A program made the position numbers and the translations under genes. Of a DNA stretch of 64,000 nt, positions 23,806-31,852 are shown in pieces. Source of the DNA: Mesorhizobium carmichaelinearum (GTDB lineage Bacteria; Pseudomonadota; Alphaproteobacteria; Rhizobiales; Rhizobiaceae); assembly GCF_900199455.1 (NCBI RefSeq), contig NZ_FZQR01000010.1, positions 62,001 through 126,000 on the forward strand. The letters run 5' to 3'. Position 1 is the stretch's first letter. The number at the start of each line of letters is the position of its first letter. The notes under the pieces are model-generated. The model did not search any database, was not told the origin of the DNA, and was given only the letters and a program-made list of their open reading frames with translations.

Positions 23806-24678
23806 ATGGATGCCCTATCTCATTCCGCTGAAGACAGCCGCCGGCGCGAACTCGGCGCTTTCCTGCGCTCACGCCGCGAAAGGCTCACGCCCTCGGCGAC
23901 CGGCATCGCGACTGGTCTCAGGCGGCGCACGCCAGGCCTGCGCCGCGAGGAGGTGGCGATGATCGCCGGCGTCGGCACCACCTGGTACACCTGGCTGGAG
24001 CAGGGCAGGGACGTGCGCCCCTCGGTGGAGGTGCTGACGGCGCTGTGCGCGGCGCTGCGCCTCGACGCCGCCGAGAAGCGGCATCTGTTCACGCTTGCCG
24101 GCCGTCAGCAGCCGGAGCGCCGCCGTATCGCGGCAGGAAAGGTCGAAGGCCCCTTGCTGCATATGCTGCAAAGCCTTGTCCTGCAGCCCGCCTATGTCGT
24201 CGGTCCGCGCTGGGACGTGCTGGCGTGGAATGACGCGGCCGTTGCCATTTTCGGCGATTACGGCCAGCTCGATGGCGACGCCCGCAACATCATCCACGGC
24301 GTGTTCACCGATCCGCACCGGCGGCATCTCCTGGTGGACTGGGAGCAACTGGCGCGCGCAACCCTCGCCGCGTTCCGCGCCGAGAGCGCCAAATATGTCG
24401 GCGATCCGGATTTCGAGCGACTGATCGCGCTGATGATGCGCTCAAGTCCCGAGTTCCGGGAATGGTGGCCGCAACGCGACGTCGTGCACCGCTTGTCCGG
24501 CATGAAGCATCTGCGCCACCCGATCGCCGGCCCGATGGTGTTCGAGCATATGAGCCTGTCGATCGATGACGGCTCCGATATGAAGCTGATCGTCTACACG
24601 CCGCTCGCCGAGCACAACTCGATCGCCAAGCTGCAGAAGCTGCTGGACGCGCTGCCGGCCGAGCGGCGCAGCGCCTGA
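23806..24678 (+). CDS. HTH transcriptional regulator, MmyB-like type
   Basis: 290 residues from the ATG at 23806. The N-terminal Cro/C1-type helix-turn-helix is typical (ELGAFLRSRRERLTP; RTPGLRREEVAMIAGVGTTWYTWLEQGRDVRPS). The C-terminal ~190 residues form the ligand-binding PAS-like MmyB domain (VVGPRWDVLAWNDAAVAIFGDY; MSLSIDDGSDMKLIVYTPL), which in characterised members binds fatty-acyl ligands. It is divergent from the two SDR genes, the usual arrangement for control of a neighbouring SDR. The longer upstream frame runs through the intergenic region and is rejected. Confidence 0.9.
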   Translation: MDALSHSAEDSRRRELGAFLRSRRERLTPSATGIATGLRRRTPGLRREEVAMIAGVGTTWYTWLEQGRDVRPSVEVLTALCAALRLDAAEKRHLFTLAGRQQPERRRIAAGKVEGPLLHMLQSLVLQPAYVVGPRWDVLAWNDAAVAIFGDYGQLDGDARNIIHGVFTDPHRRHLLVDWEQLARATLAAFRAESAKYVGDPDFERLIALMMRSSPEFREWWPQRDVVHRLSGMKHLRHPIAGPMVFEHMSLSIDDGSDMKLIVYTPLAEHNSIAKLQKLLDALPAERRSA

Positions 24679-24684
24679 GAGGGG

Positions 24685-25320
24685 TCACCCCCTCGGCTTC
24701 AGCCCCTCAAGAAACAACTGCTCCAGGAACCTTGCGGCATCTTCGAAGCGGCCGTCGCCGCCGCGGTTCGGCCCGAGCACCGCGCGGACCTGGACGTCGA
24801 AATCGGCATAATGCTGCGTCGTTGCCCAGATCGAGAAGATCAGGTGCCAAGGGTCGGTTTTGGCGATCTTGCCGGCGCGCATCCAGCCCTTGATGATGGC
24901 GGCCTTCTCGTCGACCAGCGTCTTCAGCTCGCCGGCCAGCAGCGGCATGATGCGCGGCGCGCCTTGCAGGATTTCATTGGCGAACAGCCGGCTCTCGCGC
25001 GGGAAATCGCGCGCCATTTCGAGCTTGCGCCTGATGTAGCTCCTGAGTTCGGTCATGGGGTCGCCGATGTCGTCGAGCTCGCGCAGCGGCGCCAGCCAGG
25101 TGTCGAGCAGGCGCTGCATCAACGTCTCGTGAATGTCCTCCTTGCGGCGGAAGTAATAGAGCAGGTTGGGCTTCGACATGCCGGCGGCTTCGGCGATCTG
25201 GTCGATGGTCGAGCCGCGGAAGCCGTGGGTGGAGAACACTTCGAGTGCGGCCTCCAGGATGAGCTCGCGCTTTTCCTGCTGGATGCGGGTACGGCGAGGC
25301 GCTTCCGTGCCGGTGTTCAC
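24685..25320 (-). CDS. rutR: TetR family repressor, RutR-like
   Basis: 211 residues. The N-terminal TetR helix-turn-helix is clear (ILEAALEVFSTHGFRGSTIDQIAEAAGMSKPNLLYYF). The C-terminal domain is of the RutR/YcdC type (WLAPLRELDDIGDPMTELRSYIRRKL; RLFANEILQGAPRI; IFSIWATTQHYADFDVQV). RutR in E. coli binds uracil or thymine and represses pyrimidine catabolism genes. The gene is divergent from the aminotransferase-ureidopropionase-dihydropyrimidinase cluster, which supports the same role here. It converges on the HTH regulator with only 6 bases between stops. Confidence 0.88.
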   Translation of the reverse strand: MNTGTEAPRRTRIQQEKRELILEAALEVFSTHGFRGSTIDQIAEAAGMSKPNLLYYFRRKEDIHETLMQRLLDTWLAPLRELDDIGDPMTELRSYIRRKLEMARDFPRESRLFANEILQGAPRIMPLLAGELKTLVDEKAAIIKGWMRAGKIAKTDPWHLIFSIWATTQHYADFDVQVRAVLGPNRGGDGRFEDAARFLEQLFLEGLKPRG

Positions 25321-25349
25321 CGTTGCGAACCCTCATGTTGGCGGTCATC

Positions 25350-25369
25350 TGGACCAATTCTCTGGACCA
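25350..25369 (-). promoter_or_regulatory. Repeated TGGACCA boxes upstream of rutR
   Basis: TGGACCA occurs at 25350-25356 and 25363-25369, 13 bases apart, 30-50 bases before the rutR start. Together with GGTC at 25343 they make partial inverted repeats similar to RutR half-sites. They may mediate self-control. Confidence 0.35.
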
Positions 25370-25453
25370 GTTTTTCCCTGGGCTGTGGAACGCACTTCAG
25401 GAGCCGCATTTCCGCTAGTAATCCCTTGACCGCCGACAGGGCGGTGCTAACGT

Positions 25454-25469
25454 TTGTCCAATCGGTCAA
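25454..25469 (+). promoter_or_regulatory. Candidate RutR operator upstream of the pyrimidine-degradation operon
   Basis: TTGTCCAATCGGTCAA matches the E. coli RutR consensus TTGACCAnnTGGTCAA at 12 of 14 defined positions. It lies about 80 bases before the aminotransferase start in the rutR-divergent region. A similar site precedes preT. Confidence 0.65.
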
Positions 25470-25547
25470 AAATTTGCGTAGCATGAAAACGGCGCAAAGA
25501 CCAAGCGTTGGACGCACCGAAACAGGTTACAAGGGGAAGTCTTGGTC

Positions 25548-26876
25548 ATGTCCAACCGGCTGAAAGTCACGCCGAACGATCTCAGCGCATTCTGGATGCC
25601 GTTCACGGCAAACCGGCAGTTCAAGCAGGCGCCACGCATGTTCGTGTCCGCCAAGGACATGCATTACACGACCAGCGACGGCCGCAAGGTGCTGGACGGC
25701 ACCGCTGGCCTCTGGTGCGTCAATGCCGGGCACTGCCGGCCGAAGATTACCGAAGCGATCCAGCATCAGGCCGCCGAGCTCGACTACGCCCCGGCCTTCC
25801 AGATGGGCCATCCGATCGTGTTCGAACTGGCCAACCGTCTGGTCGACCTCGCGCCCAAGGGCATGGACCACGTCTTCTTCACCAATTCCGGTTCGGAATC
25901 GGTCGAGACCGCGCTGAAGATGGCGATCGCCTATCACCGGGTGAAGGGCGAGGGCGCGCGCACCCGCCTGATCGGCCGCGAGCGCGGCTATCACGGCGTC
26001 AATTTCGGCGGCATCTCGGTCGGCGGTATCGTCAGCAACCGCAAGATGTTCGGCACGCTGCTCGGCGGCGTCGACCACATGCCACACACGCATCTGCCGG
26101 AGAAGAACGCCTTCTCGAAGGGCGTGCCGGAATATGGCGCGGAGCTCGCCAATGAGCTGGAGCGCATTGTCACATTGCATGACGCCTCGACCATCGCCGC
26201 CGTCATCGTCGAGCCGGTCGCCGGCTCCACCGGCGTCATCCTGCCGCCCAAGGGCTATCTGCAGAAGCTGCGCGAAATCTGCACCAAGCACGGCATCCTG
26301 CTGATCTTCGACGAGGTCATCACCGGCTTCGGCCGTCTCGGCGCGCCGTTCGCCGCCGACTATTTCGGCGTCACGCCCGACATCATGACCACCGCCAAGG
26401 GCGTCTCCAACGGCGTCATCCCGATGGGCGCGGTGTTCGTGAAGAAGGAAATTCACGACGCCTTCATGACCGGCCCCGAGCACATGATCGAGTTCTTCCA
26501 CGGCTACACCTATTCGGGCAATCCGATCGCTTGCGCCGCGGCCCTGGGTACGCTCGACACCTACAAGGAAGAGGGCCTGCTCACCCGTGGCGAGGAACTG
26601 GCGCCCTATTGGGAGGACGCGCTGCATTCGCTGAAGGGCGAGCCACATGTCATCGACATCAGGAACATCGGCCTGATCGGCGCGATAGAACTGGCGCCGA
26701 TCGCCGGCAGCCCGACCAAGCGGGCCTTCTCGGCCTTCGTCAAGGCGTTCGAGCGTGGCGCGCTGATCCGCACCACCGGCGACATCATCGCGCTGTCGCC
26801 GCCGCTGATCATCACCAAGGGCCAGATCAACGAACTGATCGACCATGTGCGTGAAGTGCTGAGGTCGATCGACTAG
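25548..26876 (+). CDS. Omega-amino acid (beta-alanine type) aminotransferase
   Basis: 442 residues, class III PLP aminotransferase. Visible are the N-terminal FWMPFTANRQFK segment, the cofactor-phosphate loop NSGSESVETALK (about residues 117-128), the LIFDEVITGFGRLG motif and the Schiff-base lysine in MTTAKGVSNG (Lys284). The sequence type is omega-amino acid:pyruvate aminotransferase. In this context it should convert beta-alanine or beta-aminoisobutyrate, the end products of pyrimidine ring cleavage, to semialdehydes. The ATG at 25548 has AAGGGGAAG upstream. Confidence 0.92.
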   Translation: MSNRLKVTPNDLSAFWMPFTANRQFKQAPRMFVSAKDMHYTTSDGRKVLDGTAGLWCVNAGHCRPKITEAIQHQAAELDYAPAFQMGHPIVFELANRLVDLAPKGMDHVFFTNSGSESVETALKMAIAYHRVKGEGARTRLIGRERGYHGVNFGGISVGGIVSNRKMFGTLLGGVDHMPHTHLPEKNAFSKGVPEYGAELANELERIVTLHDASTIAAVIVEPVAGSTGVILPPKGYLQKLREICTKHGILLIFDEVITGFGRLGAPFAADYFGVTPDIMTTAKGVSNGVIPMGAVFVKKEIHDAFMTGPEHMIEFFHGYTYSGNPIACAAALGTLDTYKEEGLLTRGEELAPYWEDALHSLKGEPHVIDIRNIGLIGAIELAPIAGSPTKRAFSAFVKAFERGALIRTTGDIIALSPPLIITKGQINELIDHVREVLRSID

Positions 26877-26884
26877 TCTATTCA

Positions 26885-26919
26885 ACCCATCGGGCGGCGG
26901 TTCCCGCCGCCCGATGGGT
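26885..26919 (+). other. Strong intercistronic hairpin
   Basis: A perfect 16-base stem (26885-26900 with 26904-26919, 3-base loop) sits between the aminotransferase and hydrolase genes. There is no T-run after it, so it is more likely an mRNA stability or processing element than a full terminator; the next ribosome site (GGAGAGG) starts at 26931. Confidence 0.7.
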
Positions 26920-26943
26920 GACATGCAATTGGAGAGGTTTTGA

Positions 26944-28194
26944 ATGGCCGCACCCGGCGAGAATCTGCGAATCAATTCAGACCGTTTGTGGGATTCGCTG
27001 ATGGAAATGGCGAAGATCGGTCCCGGCATTGCCGGCGGCAACAATCGCCAGACCGTGACCGACGAAGACGGCGAGGGCCGGCATCTGTTCAAGCGCTGGT
27101 GCGATGCCGCTGGGCTCGAAATGGGTGTCGACGAGATGGGCACGATGTTTGCCCGCCGCGAAGGCACCGACCCCAGCCTGCCGCCGGTCTATGTCGGCAG
27201 CCATCTCGATACGCAGCCGACCGGCGGCAAATATGACGGCGTGCTCGGCGTTCTTGGCGGCCTGGAGATCGTGCGCTCGCTCAACGATCTCGACATCAAG
27301 ACAAAACATCCGATCGTCGTCACCAACTGGACGAACGAGGAAGGTGCGCGCTTCGCGCCGGCGATGATGGCGTCGGGCGTGTTCGCCGGCGTGCTCGAAC
27401 AGGCCGATGTCTACGAGCATACCGACAAGCAAGGCAAGAAATTCGGCGAGGAGCTGGAGCGCATCGGCTGGAAGGGCACCGAGAAGGTCGGCGACAGAAA
27501 GATCCACGCCTTCTTCGAACTGCATATCGAGCAGGGGCCGATCCTCGAGGACGAAGGCATCGACATCGGCGTCGTCACCCATGGCCAGGGCCTGAAATGG
27601 CTGCAGGTGACGCTGACCGGCAAGGAAGCCCATACCGGCTCGACGCCGATGCCCAAGCGCCGCAATGCCGGGCTCGGCATGGCCCGCGTGGTCGAACTGG
27701 TGCACGAAATCGCCATGGACTATCAGCCCGACGCCGTCGGCGCGGTCGGCCACATGGAAGTGTTCCCGAACTCGCGCAACATCATCGCCGGCCGCACCGT
27801 CTTCACCATCGACATCCGCTCGCCCGAGAAGGAAGTGCTTGATGCCATGGATGGCCGCATCCGCGAAGGCATCGACACGATCTGCGAGGCGCTCGACATC
27901 CAAAACAAGATCGAGCAGGTCGGCCATTTCGATCCGGTCACCTTTGATGCGGGCTGTGTGAAAGCCATCCGCGATGCCGCCGACCGCCTCGGCTATACGC
28001 ACCGCAACATCGTCTCGGGTGCGGGCCACGATGCCTGCTGGATCAACCGCGTCGCGCCGACCGCCATGGTGATGTGCCCGTGTGTTGACGGGTTGTCACA
28101 CAACGAGGCCGAGGAAATCACCAAGGAATGGGCGGGCGCCGGCGCCGATGTGCTGTTCCATGCGGTGGTGGAGACCGCCGTCATCGTGGAGTGA
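26944..28194 (+). CDS. Zn-dependent N-carbamoyl amidohydrolase (beta-ureidopropionase type)
   Basis: 416 residues of the M20/HyuC family. Metal-site segments are visible: YVGSHLDTQPTGGKYDGVLG (about residues 82-101) and NWTNEEGARFAPAMM (about residues 128-142). FFELHIEQGPILE and the C-terminal SGAGHDACW also match. It hydrolyses N-carbamoyl-beta-alanine to beta-alanine, CO2 and ammonia, the third reductive-pathway step, in the cytoplasm. It lies between the aminotransferase and dihydropyrimidinase genes, and the ATG has GGAGAGG upstream. Confidence 0.92.
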   Translation: MAAPGENLRINSDRLWDSLMEMAKIGPGIAGGNNRQTVTDEDGEGRHLFKRWCDAAGLEMGVDEMGTMFARREGTDPSLPPVYVGSHLDTQPTGGKYDGVLGVLGGLEIVRSLNDLDIKTKHPIVVTNWTNEEGARFAPAMMASGVFAGVLEQADVYEHTDKQGKKFGEELERIGWKGTEKVGDRKIHAFFELHIEQGPILEDEGIDIGVVTHGQGLKWLQVTLTGKEAHTGSTPMPKRRNAGLGMARVVELVHEIAMDYQPDAVGAVGHMEVFPNSRNIIAGRTVFTIDIRSPEKEVLDAMDGRIREGIDTICEALDIQNKIEQVGHFDPVTFDAGCVKAIRDAADRLGYTHRNIVSGAGHDACWINRVAPTAMVMCPCVDGLSHNEAEEITKEWAGAGADVLFHAVVETAVIVE

Positions 28195-28258
28195 ACTTAG
28201 ACATCTAGATTCCAAACGCCGCTCATAAAGAAGCGCGAAGAGAACAAGGGAACAGAAA

Positions 28259-29710
28259 ATGACCAAAGTTATCAAGAACGGCACCGTCGTCACCGCTGAT
28301 CGCAGCTGGAAGGCCGACGTGCTGTTCAGCCACGGCAAGATCGTTGCCATCGGCTCGGACCTGCATGGCGACCATGAGTATGACGCCACCGGCTGCTATG
28401 TGATGCCCGGCGGCATCGACCCGCACACCCATCTCGAAATGCCGTTCATGGGCACCTATTCGGCCGACGATTTCGAATCCGGTACGCGGGCCGCCCTTGC
28501 CGGCGGCACCACGATGGTGGTCGATTTCTGCCTGCCGTCGCCGCAGCAATCGCTGCTTGAGGCCTTGCAGATGTGGGACAACAAGACGTCCAAGGCTGCC
28601 TGCGACTATTCCTTCCACATGGCCATCACCTGGTGGGGCAAGCAGGTGTTCGACGAGATGGCCACCGTCGTCGACAAGGGCATCACCTCGTTCAAGCACT
28701 TCATGGCCTACAAGGGCGCGCTGATGGTGGACGACGACGAGATGTATGCGTCGTTCCAGCGCTGCGCCGACCTTGGCGCGCTGCCGCTGGTGCATGCGGA
28801 GAATGGCGATGTGGTTGCGGCGCTGTCGCAGAAGCTGCTCGCCGCCGGCAATAACGGCCCGGAAGGCCATGCCTATTCGCGGCCGCCGGAAGTGGAAGGC
28901 GAGGCCACAAATCGCGCCATCATGATCGCCGACATGGCCGGCGTGCCGCTCTATGTCGTGCATGTCTCCTGCGAGCAGAGCCACGAGGCCATCCGCCGGG
29001 CACGGCAGAAGGGCATGCGGGTGTTCGGCGAGCCGCTGATCCAGCACCTGACGCTTGATGAGACCGAGTATTTCAACAAGGACTGGGACCATGCGGCGCG
29101 CCGTGTCATGAGCCCGCCCTTCCGCAACAAATTGCACCAGGATTCGCTGTGGGCGGGCCTGCAGGCCGGGTCGCTGCAGGTGGTGGCGACCGACCATTGC
29201 GCCTTCACCACCAAGCAGAAGCGCAACGGCATCGGCGACTTCACCAAGATCCCGAACGGCACTGGCGGCCTCGAGGACCGCTTGCCAATGCTGTGGACCA
29301 CGGGCGTCAACACCGGTCGGCTGACGATGAACGAGTTCGTCGCGGTGACCTCGACCAACATCGCCAAGATCCTCAACATGTACCCGAAGAAGGGCGCCAT
29401 CGTTGAAGGCGCCGACGCGGACATCCTGGTTTGGGACCCGGAGCGCAAGAAAACCATCACCTCGAAAAAGCAGCAGTCGGTCATCGACTACAATGTCTTC
29501 GAAGGCTTCGAGGTGACCGGCTTGCCGCGCTTTGTCTTCTCGCGCGGCGAACTGTCGATCGAGGAAGCCGAGGTGAAGGCCAAGCCCGGCCATGGCCAGT
29601 TCGTCGGCCGCGAGCCGAACGCGGCGGTCAACCGGGCGCTGTCGACGTGGAAAGACATCACCGCGCCGCGCAAGGTGGAACGGACCGGCATCCCGGCGAC
29701 GGGGGTCTAG
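28259..29710 (+). CDS. hydA: Dihydropyrimidinase
   Basis: 483 residues of the cyclic amidohydrolase superfamily. GGIDPHTHLEMPFMG holds the first metal-binding histidines (His56, His58), ITSFKHFMAYKG the lysine (Lys146) that becomes carbamylated to bridge the two zinc ions, and VVATDHCAFTTKQK a further metal site. It opens the ring of dihydrouracil or dihydrothymine to N-carbamoyl-beta-amino acids, the second step after PreTA. The ATG has AAGGGAACAG upstream. Two small exported-protein genes follow directly. Confidence 0.95.
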   Translation: MTKVIKNGTVVTADRSWKADVLFSHGKIVAIGSDLHGDHEYDATGCYVMPGGIDPHTHLEMPFMGTYSADDFESGTRAALAGGTTMVVDFCLPSPQQSLLEALQMWDNKTSKAACDYSFHMAITWWGKQVFDEMATVVDKGITSFKHFMAYKGALMVDDDEMYASFQRCADLGALPLVHAENGDVVAALSQKLLAAGNNGPEGHAYSRPPEVEGEATNRAIMIADMAGVPLYVVHVSCEQSHEAIRRARQKGMRVFGEPLIQHLTLDETEYFNKDWDHAARRVMSPPFRNKLHQDSLWAGLQAGSLQVVATDHCAFTTKQKRNGIGDFTKIPNGTGGLEDRLPMLWTTGVNTGRLTMNEFVAVTSTNIAKILNMYPKKGAIVEGADADILVWDPERKKTITSKKQQSVIDYNVFEGFEVTGLPRFVFSRGELSIEEAEVKAKPGHGQFVGREPNAAVNRALSTWKDITAPRKVERTGIPATGV

Positions 29711-29712
29711 GC

Positions 29713-30084
29713 TTGGCGCGTTCGGCCGCGCTCATCTCAGTGGTCCTGGCGGCAGTTGCCGGTGGTCCGGCGACCGCGGCCGGCGTGCTGGCAGGCTCCT
29801 GGGGCAATGATGTCGGCTGTGCCGGCACTAAGGCCGGTTATCAGGACAGCGATGCCTATATCCTGCTGACCGCGGAAGGCATCGAGACCTATGGCAGCGG
29901 TTGCCGGTTCGAGCGGCAATTGACCTCAGTGCCAGGCCCGCAATCGCTGCGTTCTACCTGTTCCGCCGAGGGCGAGGCGGGGACGACGATCGAAATAGTT
30001 GTGGTCACCAACAAGGGTGCGGATGGTTTCTTCGTCACCATTCCCGGCCTCGAGGAACTGGGGCCGCTGCAATCATGTTCGTGA
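29713..30084 (+). CDS. Small exported protein, paralogue of the next gene
   Basis: 123 residues if the TTG at 29713 is the start (GGGGG 8 bases upstream); no ATG is available near. The N-terminus is a signal peptide (ISVVLAAVAGGPATAAG). The mature part has four cysteines and shares the pattern YGC/VGC...ILLT..GIETYGSGCRF...CSAEGE with the protein encoded right behind it. I do not recognise the family. The protein is probably periplasmic. It begins only 3 bases after hydA, so it may be co-transcribed with the pyrimidine genes. Confidence 0.6.
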   Translation: MARSAALISVVLAAVAGGPATAAGVLAGSWGNDVGCAGTKAGYQDSDAYILLTAEGIETYGSGCRFERQLTSVPGPQSLRSTCSAEGEAGTTIEIVVVTNKGADGFFVTIPGLEELGPLQSCS

Positions 30085-30115
30085 TTTTTTGACCATCGGG
30101 ATCTGGGGGATGAGC

Positions 30116-30493
30116 ATGCGTGGTTTTGGTCTGTCTGTTGCGATAGTTGTCGTTTTGGCTGCCGGTCAGGCATTCGCGGCAGGCATCGACCTGTCGAAAC
30201 CCTATGGCGACAAATATGGCTGCATCAACCGAAACGGCCAGGAAGTCGCCGCCGATCAGATGCTGCTTTTGACCGACAAGGAATTGATCACCGCCGCCAG
30301 CGCCTGCACGTTCACGAAGACGCAAGCGCAGGCTGACGGATCGCTGGTGGTGACGGCGACATGTGAGGCGGAAGGCGAGGAGGGACAGGCGCCGACCAAT
30401 TTCATCATCAAGCGCAGTGCCAAGAACGCCAAGAAGCTGACGATCACCGATGCGGACGGCAACGTCATGGGCGAAGTCTCGCGGTGCAAATGA
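30116..30493 (+). CDS. Small exported protein, paralogue of the previous gene
   Basis: 125 residues from the ATG at 30116; the ATG at 30110 is in frame but sits on top of the ribosome site (GGGGGA). The signal peptide is LSVAIVVVLAAGQAFAAG. The mature part begins KPYGDKYGCINRNGQ, has MLLLTDKELITAASACTF and ATCEAEGEEG, and ends with a cysteine near the C-terminus, matching the cysteine layout of its upstream neighbour. Function unknown; periplasmic. Confidence 0.7.
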   Translation: MRGFGLSVAIVVVLAAGQAFAAGIDLSKPYGDKYGCINRNGQEVAADQMLLLTDKELITAASACTFTKTQAQADGSLVVTATCEAEGEEGQAPTNFIIKRSAKNAKKLTITDADGNVMGEVSRCK

Positions 30494-30510
30494 CCGCGAT
30501 CCCATCAGCG

Positions 30511-30915
30511 TCAGGCGACCAGCGCATCCAGCTCCGGCAGCAGGACGACGCTTTCCTGCTCGTTGGGATCGGTGCGGGCAATGACGGCCGAAGAGGGAGC
30601 GTTGCTCAGATTGGCCGGCAGATGCGGCACACCGGCCGGAATGTAGAAGAGGTCGCCGGCCTTGACGACGATGTGGTGCTCGAGCCGGTCGCCATACCAG
30701 GTATGGACCTCGCCGGAGAGAACGTAGATCGCCGTTTCATGGTTCTCGTGCAGATGCGCCTTGGCGCGGGCGCCGGGAGGCATGGTGAGCACATGCATGC
30801 AGATGCCGGAGGAGCCGACCGACTCCGTGGCAATGCCGGCGAAATAGGTCAAACCCTGCTTGCCTTCATAAGTGCTTTCAGGGCGGATAAGATGACAAGT
30901 GGGTTTGGGCGACAT
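30511..30915 (-). CDS. Cupin domain protein
   Basis: 134 residues forming a single small cupin. The two conserved motifs are present: GARAKAHLHENHETAIYVLSG (metal histidines and glutamate) and DLFYIPAGVPHLPANLS. Such proteins bind a metal and act as isomerases, dioxygenases or sensors; no substrate can be named. It converges on the small exported genes and is divergent from the ABC importer operon. Confidence 0.88.
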   Translation of the reverse strand: MSPKPTCHLIRPESTYEGKQGLTYFAGIATESVGSSGICMHVLTMPPGARAKAHLHENHETAIYVLSGEVHTWYGDRLEHHIVVKAGDLFYIPAGVPHLPANLSNAPSSAVIARTDPNEQESVVLLPELDALVA

Positions 30916-30941
30916 CGGGGAACTCCGGGCGTCGATTTGAG

Positions 30942-30979
30942 TGGGACAGGCTTAGTGGGACAGGGCCAAATGGGACAGG
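30942..30979. repeat. Three spaced copies of TGGGACAGG
   Basis: TGGGACAGG occurs at 30942-30950, 30956-30964 and 30971-30979, with a period of 14-15 bases. The array lies in the divergent region between the cupin gene and the importer ATPase gene. It may be a slipped-strand duplication or a set of binding sites. Confidence 0.65.
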
Positions 30980-31060
30980 GTAAGTGGAAAACAACATCGC
31001 GATAAAAGCAATCGGATTCCGGCCGGCGCCGCTGTGGCGGGAACAGGCAGGCAACGGCCG

Positions 31061-31852
31061 ATGACAGGGATTTCGCCAGCCGTCGTCGCGGCAAGCAAAC
31101 TTGGCCTCACCTTCCAGACCAATGACGGCCCCGTCCAGGCGCTGTCCAATGTCGACCTGACGATCGGCAAGGGCGAGTTCGTCTCCTTCATCGGACCGTC
31201 GGGTTGCGGCAAGACCACGCTTTTGCGCGTCATCGCCGATCTGGAGAAGCCGACATCAGGCACGATCTCGGTCAACGGCATGACGCCTGAACAGGCGCGC
31301 GAGAAACGCGCCTATGGCTATGTCTTCCAGGCCGCGGCCCTTTTTCCCTGGCGTACCATCGAGCGCAATGTCGGCCTGCCGCTGGAGATCATGGGCCTGT
31401 CGAGGGCAGAGCAGGCGGAGCGCATCAAGCGTACGCTCGACCTCGTCAACCTTTCCGGCTTCGAGAAGAAATATCCCTGGCAGCTGTCCGGCGGCATGCA
31501 GCAGCGCGCCTCGATCGCCCGCGCGCTCGCCTTCGACGCCGACCTTCTGCTTATGGACGAGCCGTTCGGCGCGCTGGACGAGATCGTGCGCGACCACCTC
31601 AACGAGCAATTGCTGGAACTGTGGGGGCGGACGAACAAAACCATCTGCTTCGTCACCCATTCCATTCCGGAAGCCGTGTATCTGTCGACGCGGATCGTGG
31701 TGATGTCACCGCGTCCCGGCCGCGTCAGCGACATCATCGAATCGACGCTGCCGAAGGAGCGGCCGCTCGACATCCGCGAAACGCCGGAGTTTTTGGCGAT
31801 CGCGGCGCGCGTGCGGGATGGGTTGAGGGCAGGGCACAGCTATGATGATTGA
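31061..31852 (+). CDS. ABC transporter ATP-binding protein (nitrate/taurine/NMT1 type)
   Basis: 263 residues from the ATG at 31061 (an in-frame GTG at 31034 is possible). Walker A is FIGPSGCGKTTLLR, the Q-loop YVFQAAALFPWRTI, the signature QLSGGMQQRASIARAL and Walker B LLLMDEPFGALDE; the H-loop is CFVTHSIPEAVYLS. The type matches importers with SsuA/NMT1-like binding proteins. It should power uptake of a pyrimidine-related or thiamine-precursor-like compound, judged from the neighbouring catabolic genes. The two permease genes come after an inserted nuclease gene. Confidence 0.92.
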   Translation: MTGISPAVVAASKLGLTFQTNDGPVQALSNVDLTIGKGEFVSFIGPSGCGKTTLLRVIADLEKPTSGTISVNGMTPEQAREKRAYGYVFQAAALFPWRTIERNVGLPLEIMGLSRAEQAERIKRTLDLVNLSGFEKKYPWQLSGGMQQRASIARALAFDADLLLMDEPFGALDEIVRDHLNEQLLELWGRTNKTICFVTHSIPEAVYLSTRIVVMSPRPGRVSDIIESTLPKERPLDIRETPEFLAIAARVRDGLRAGHSYDD

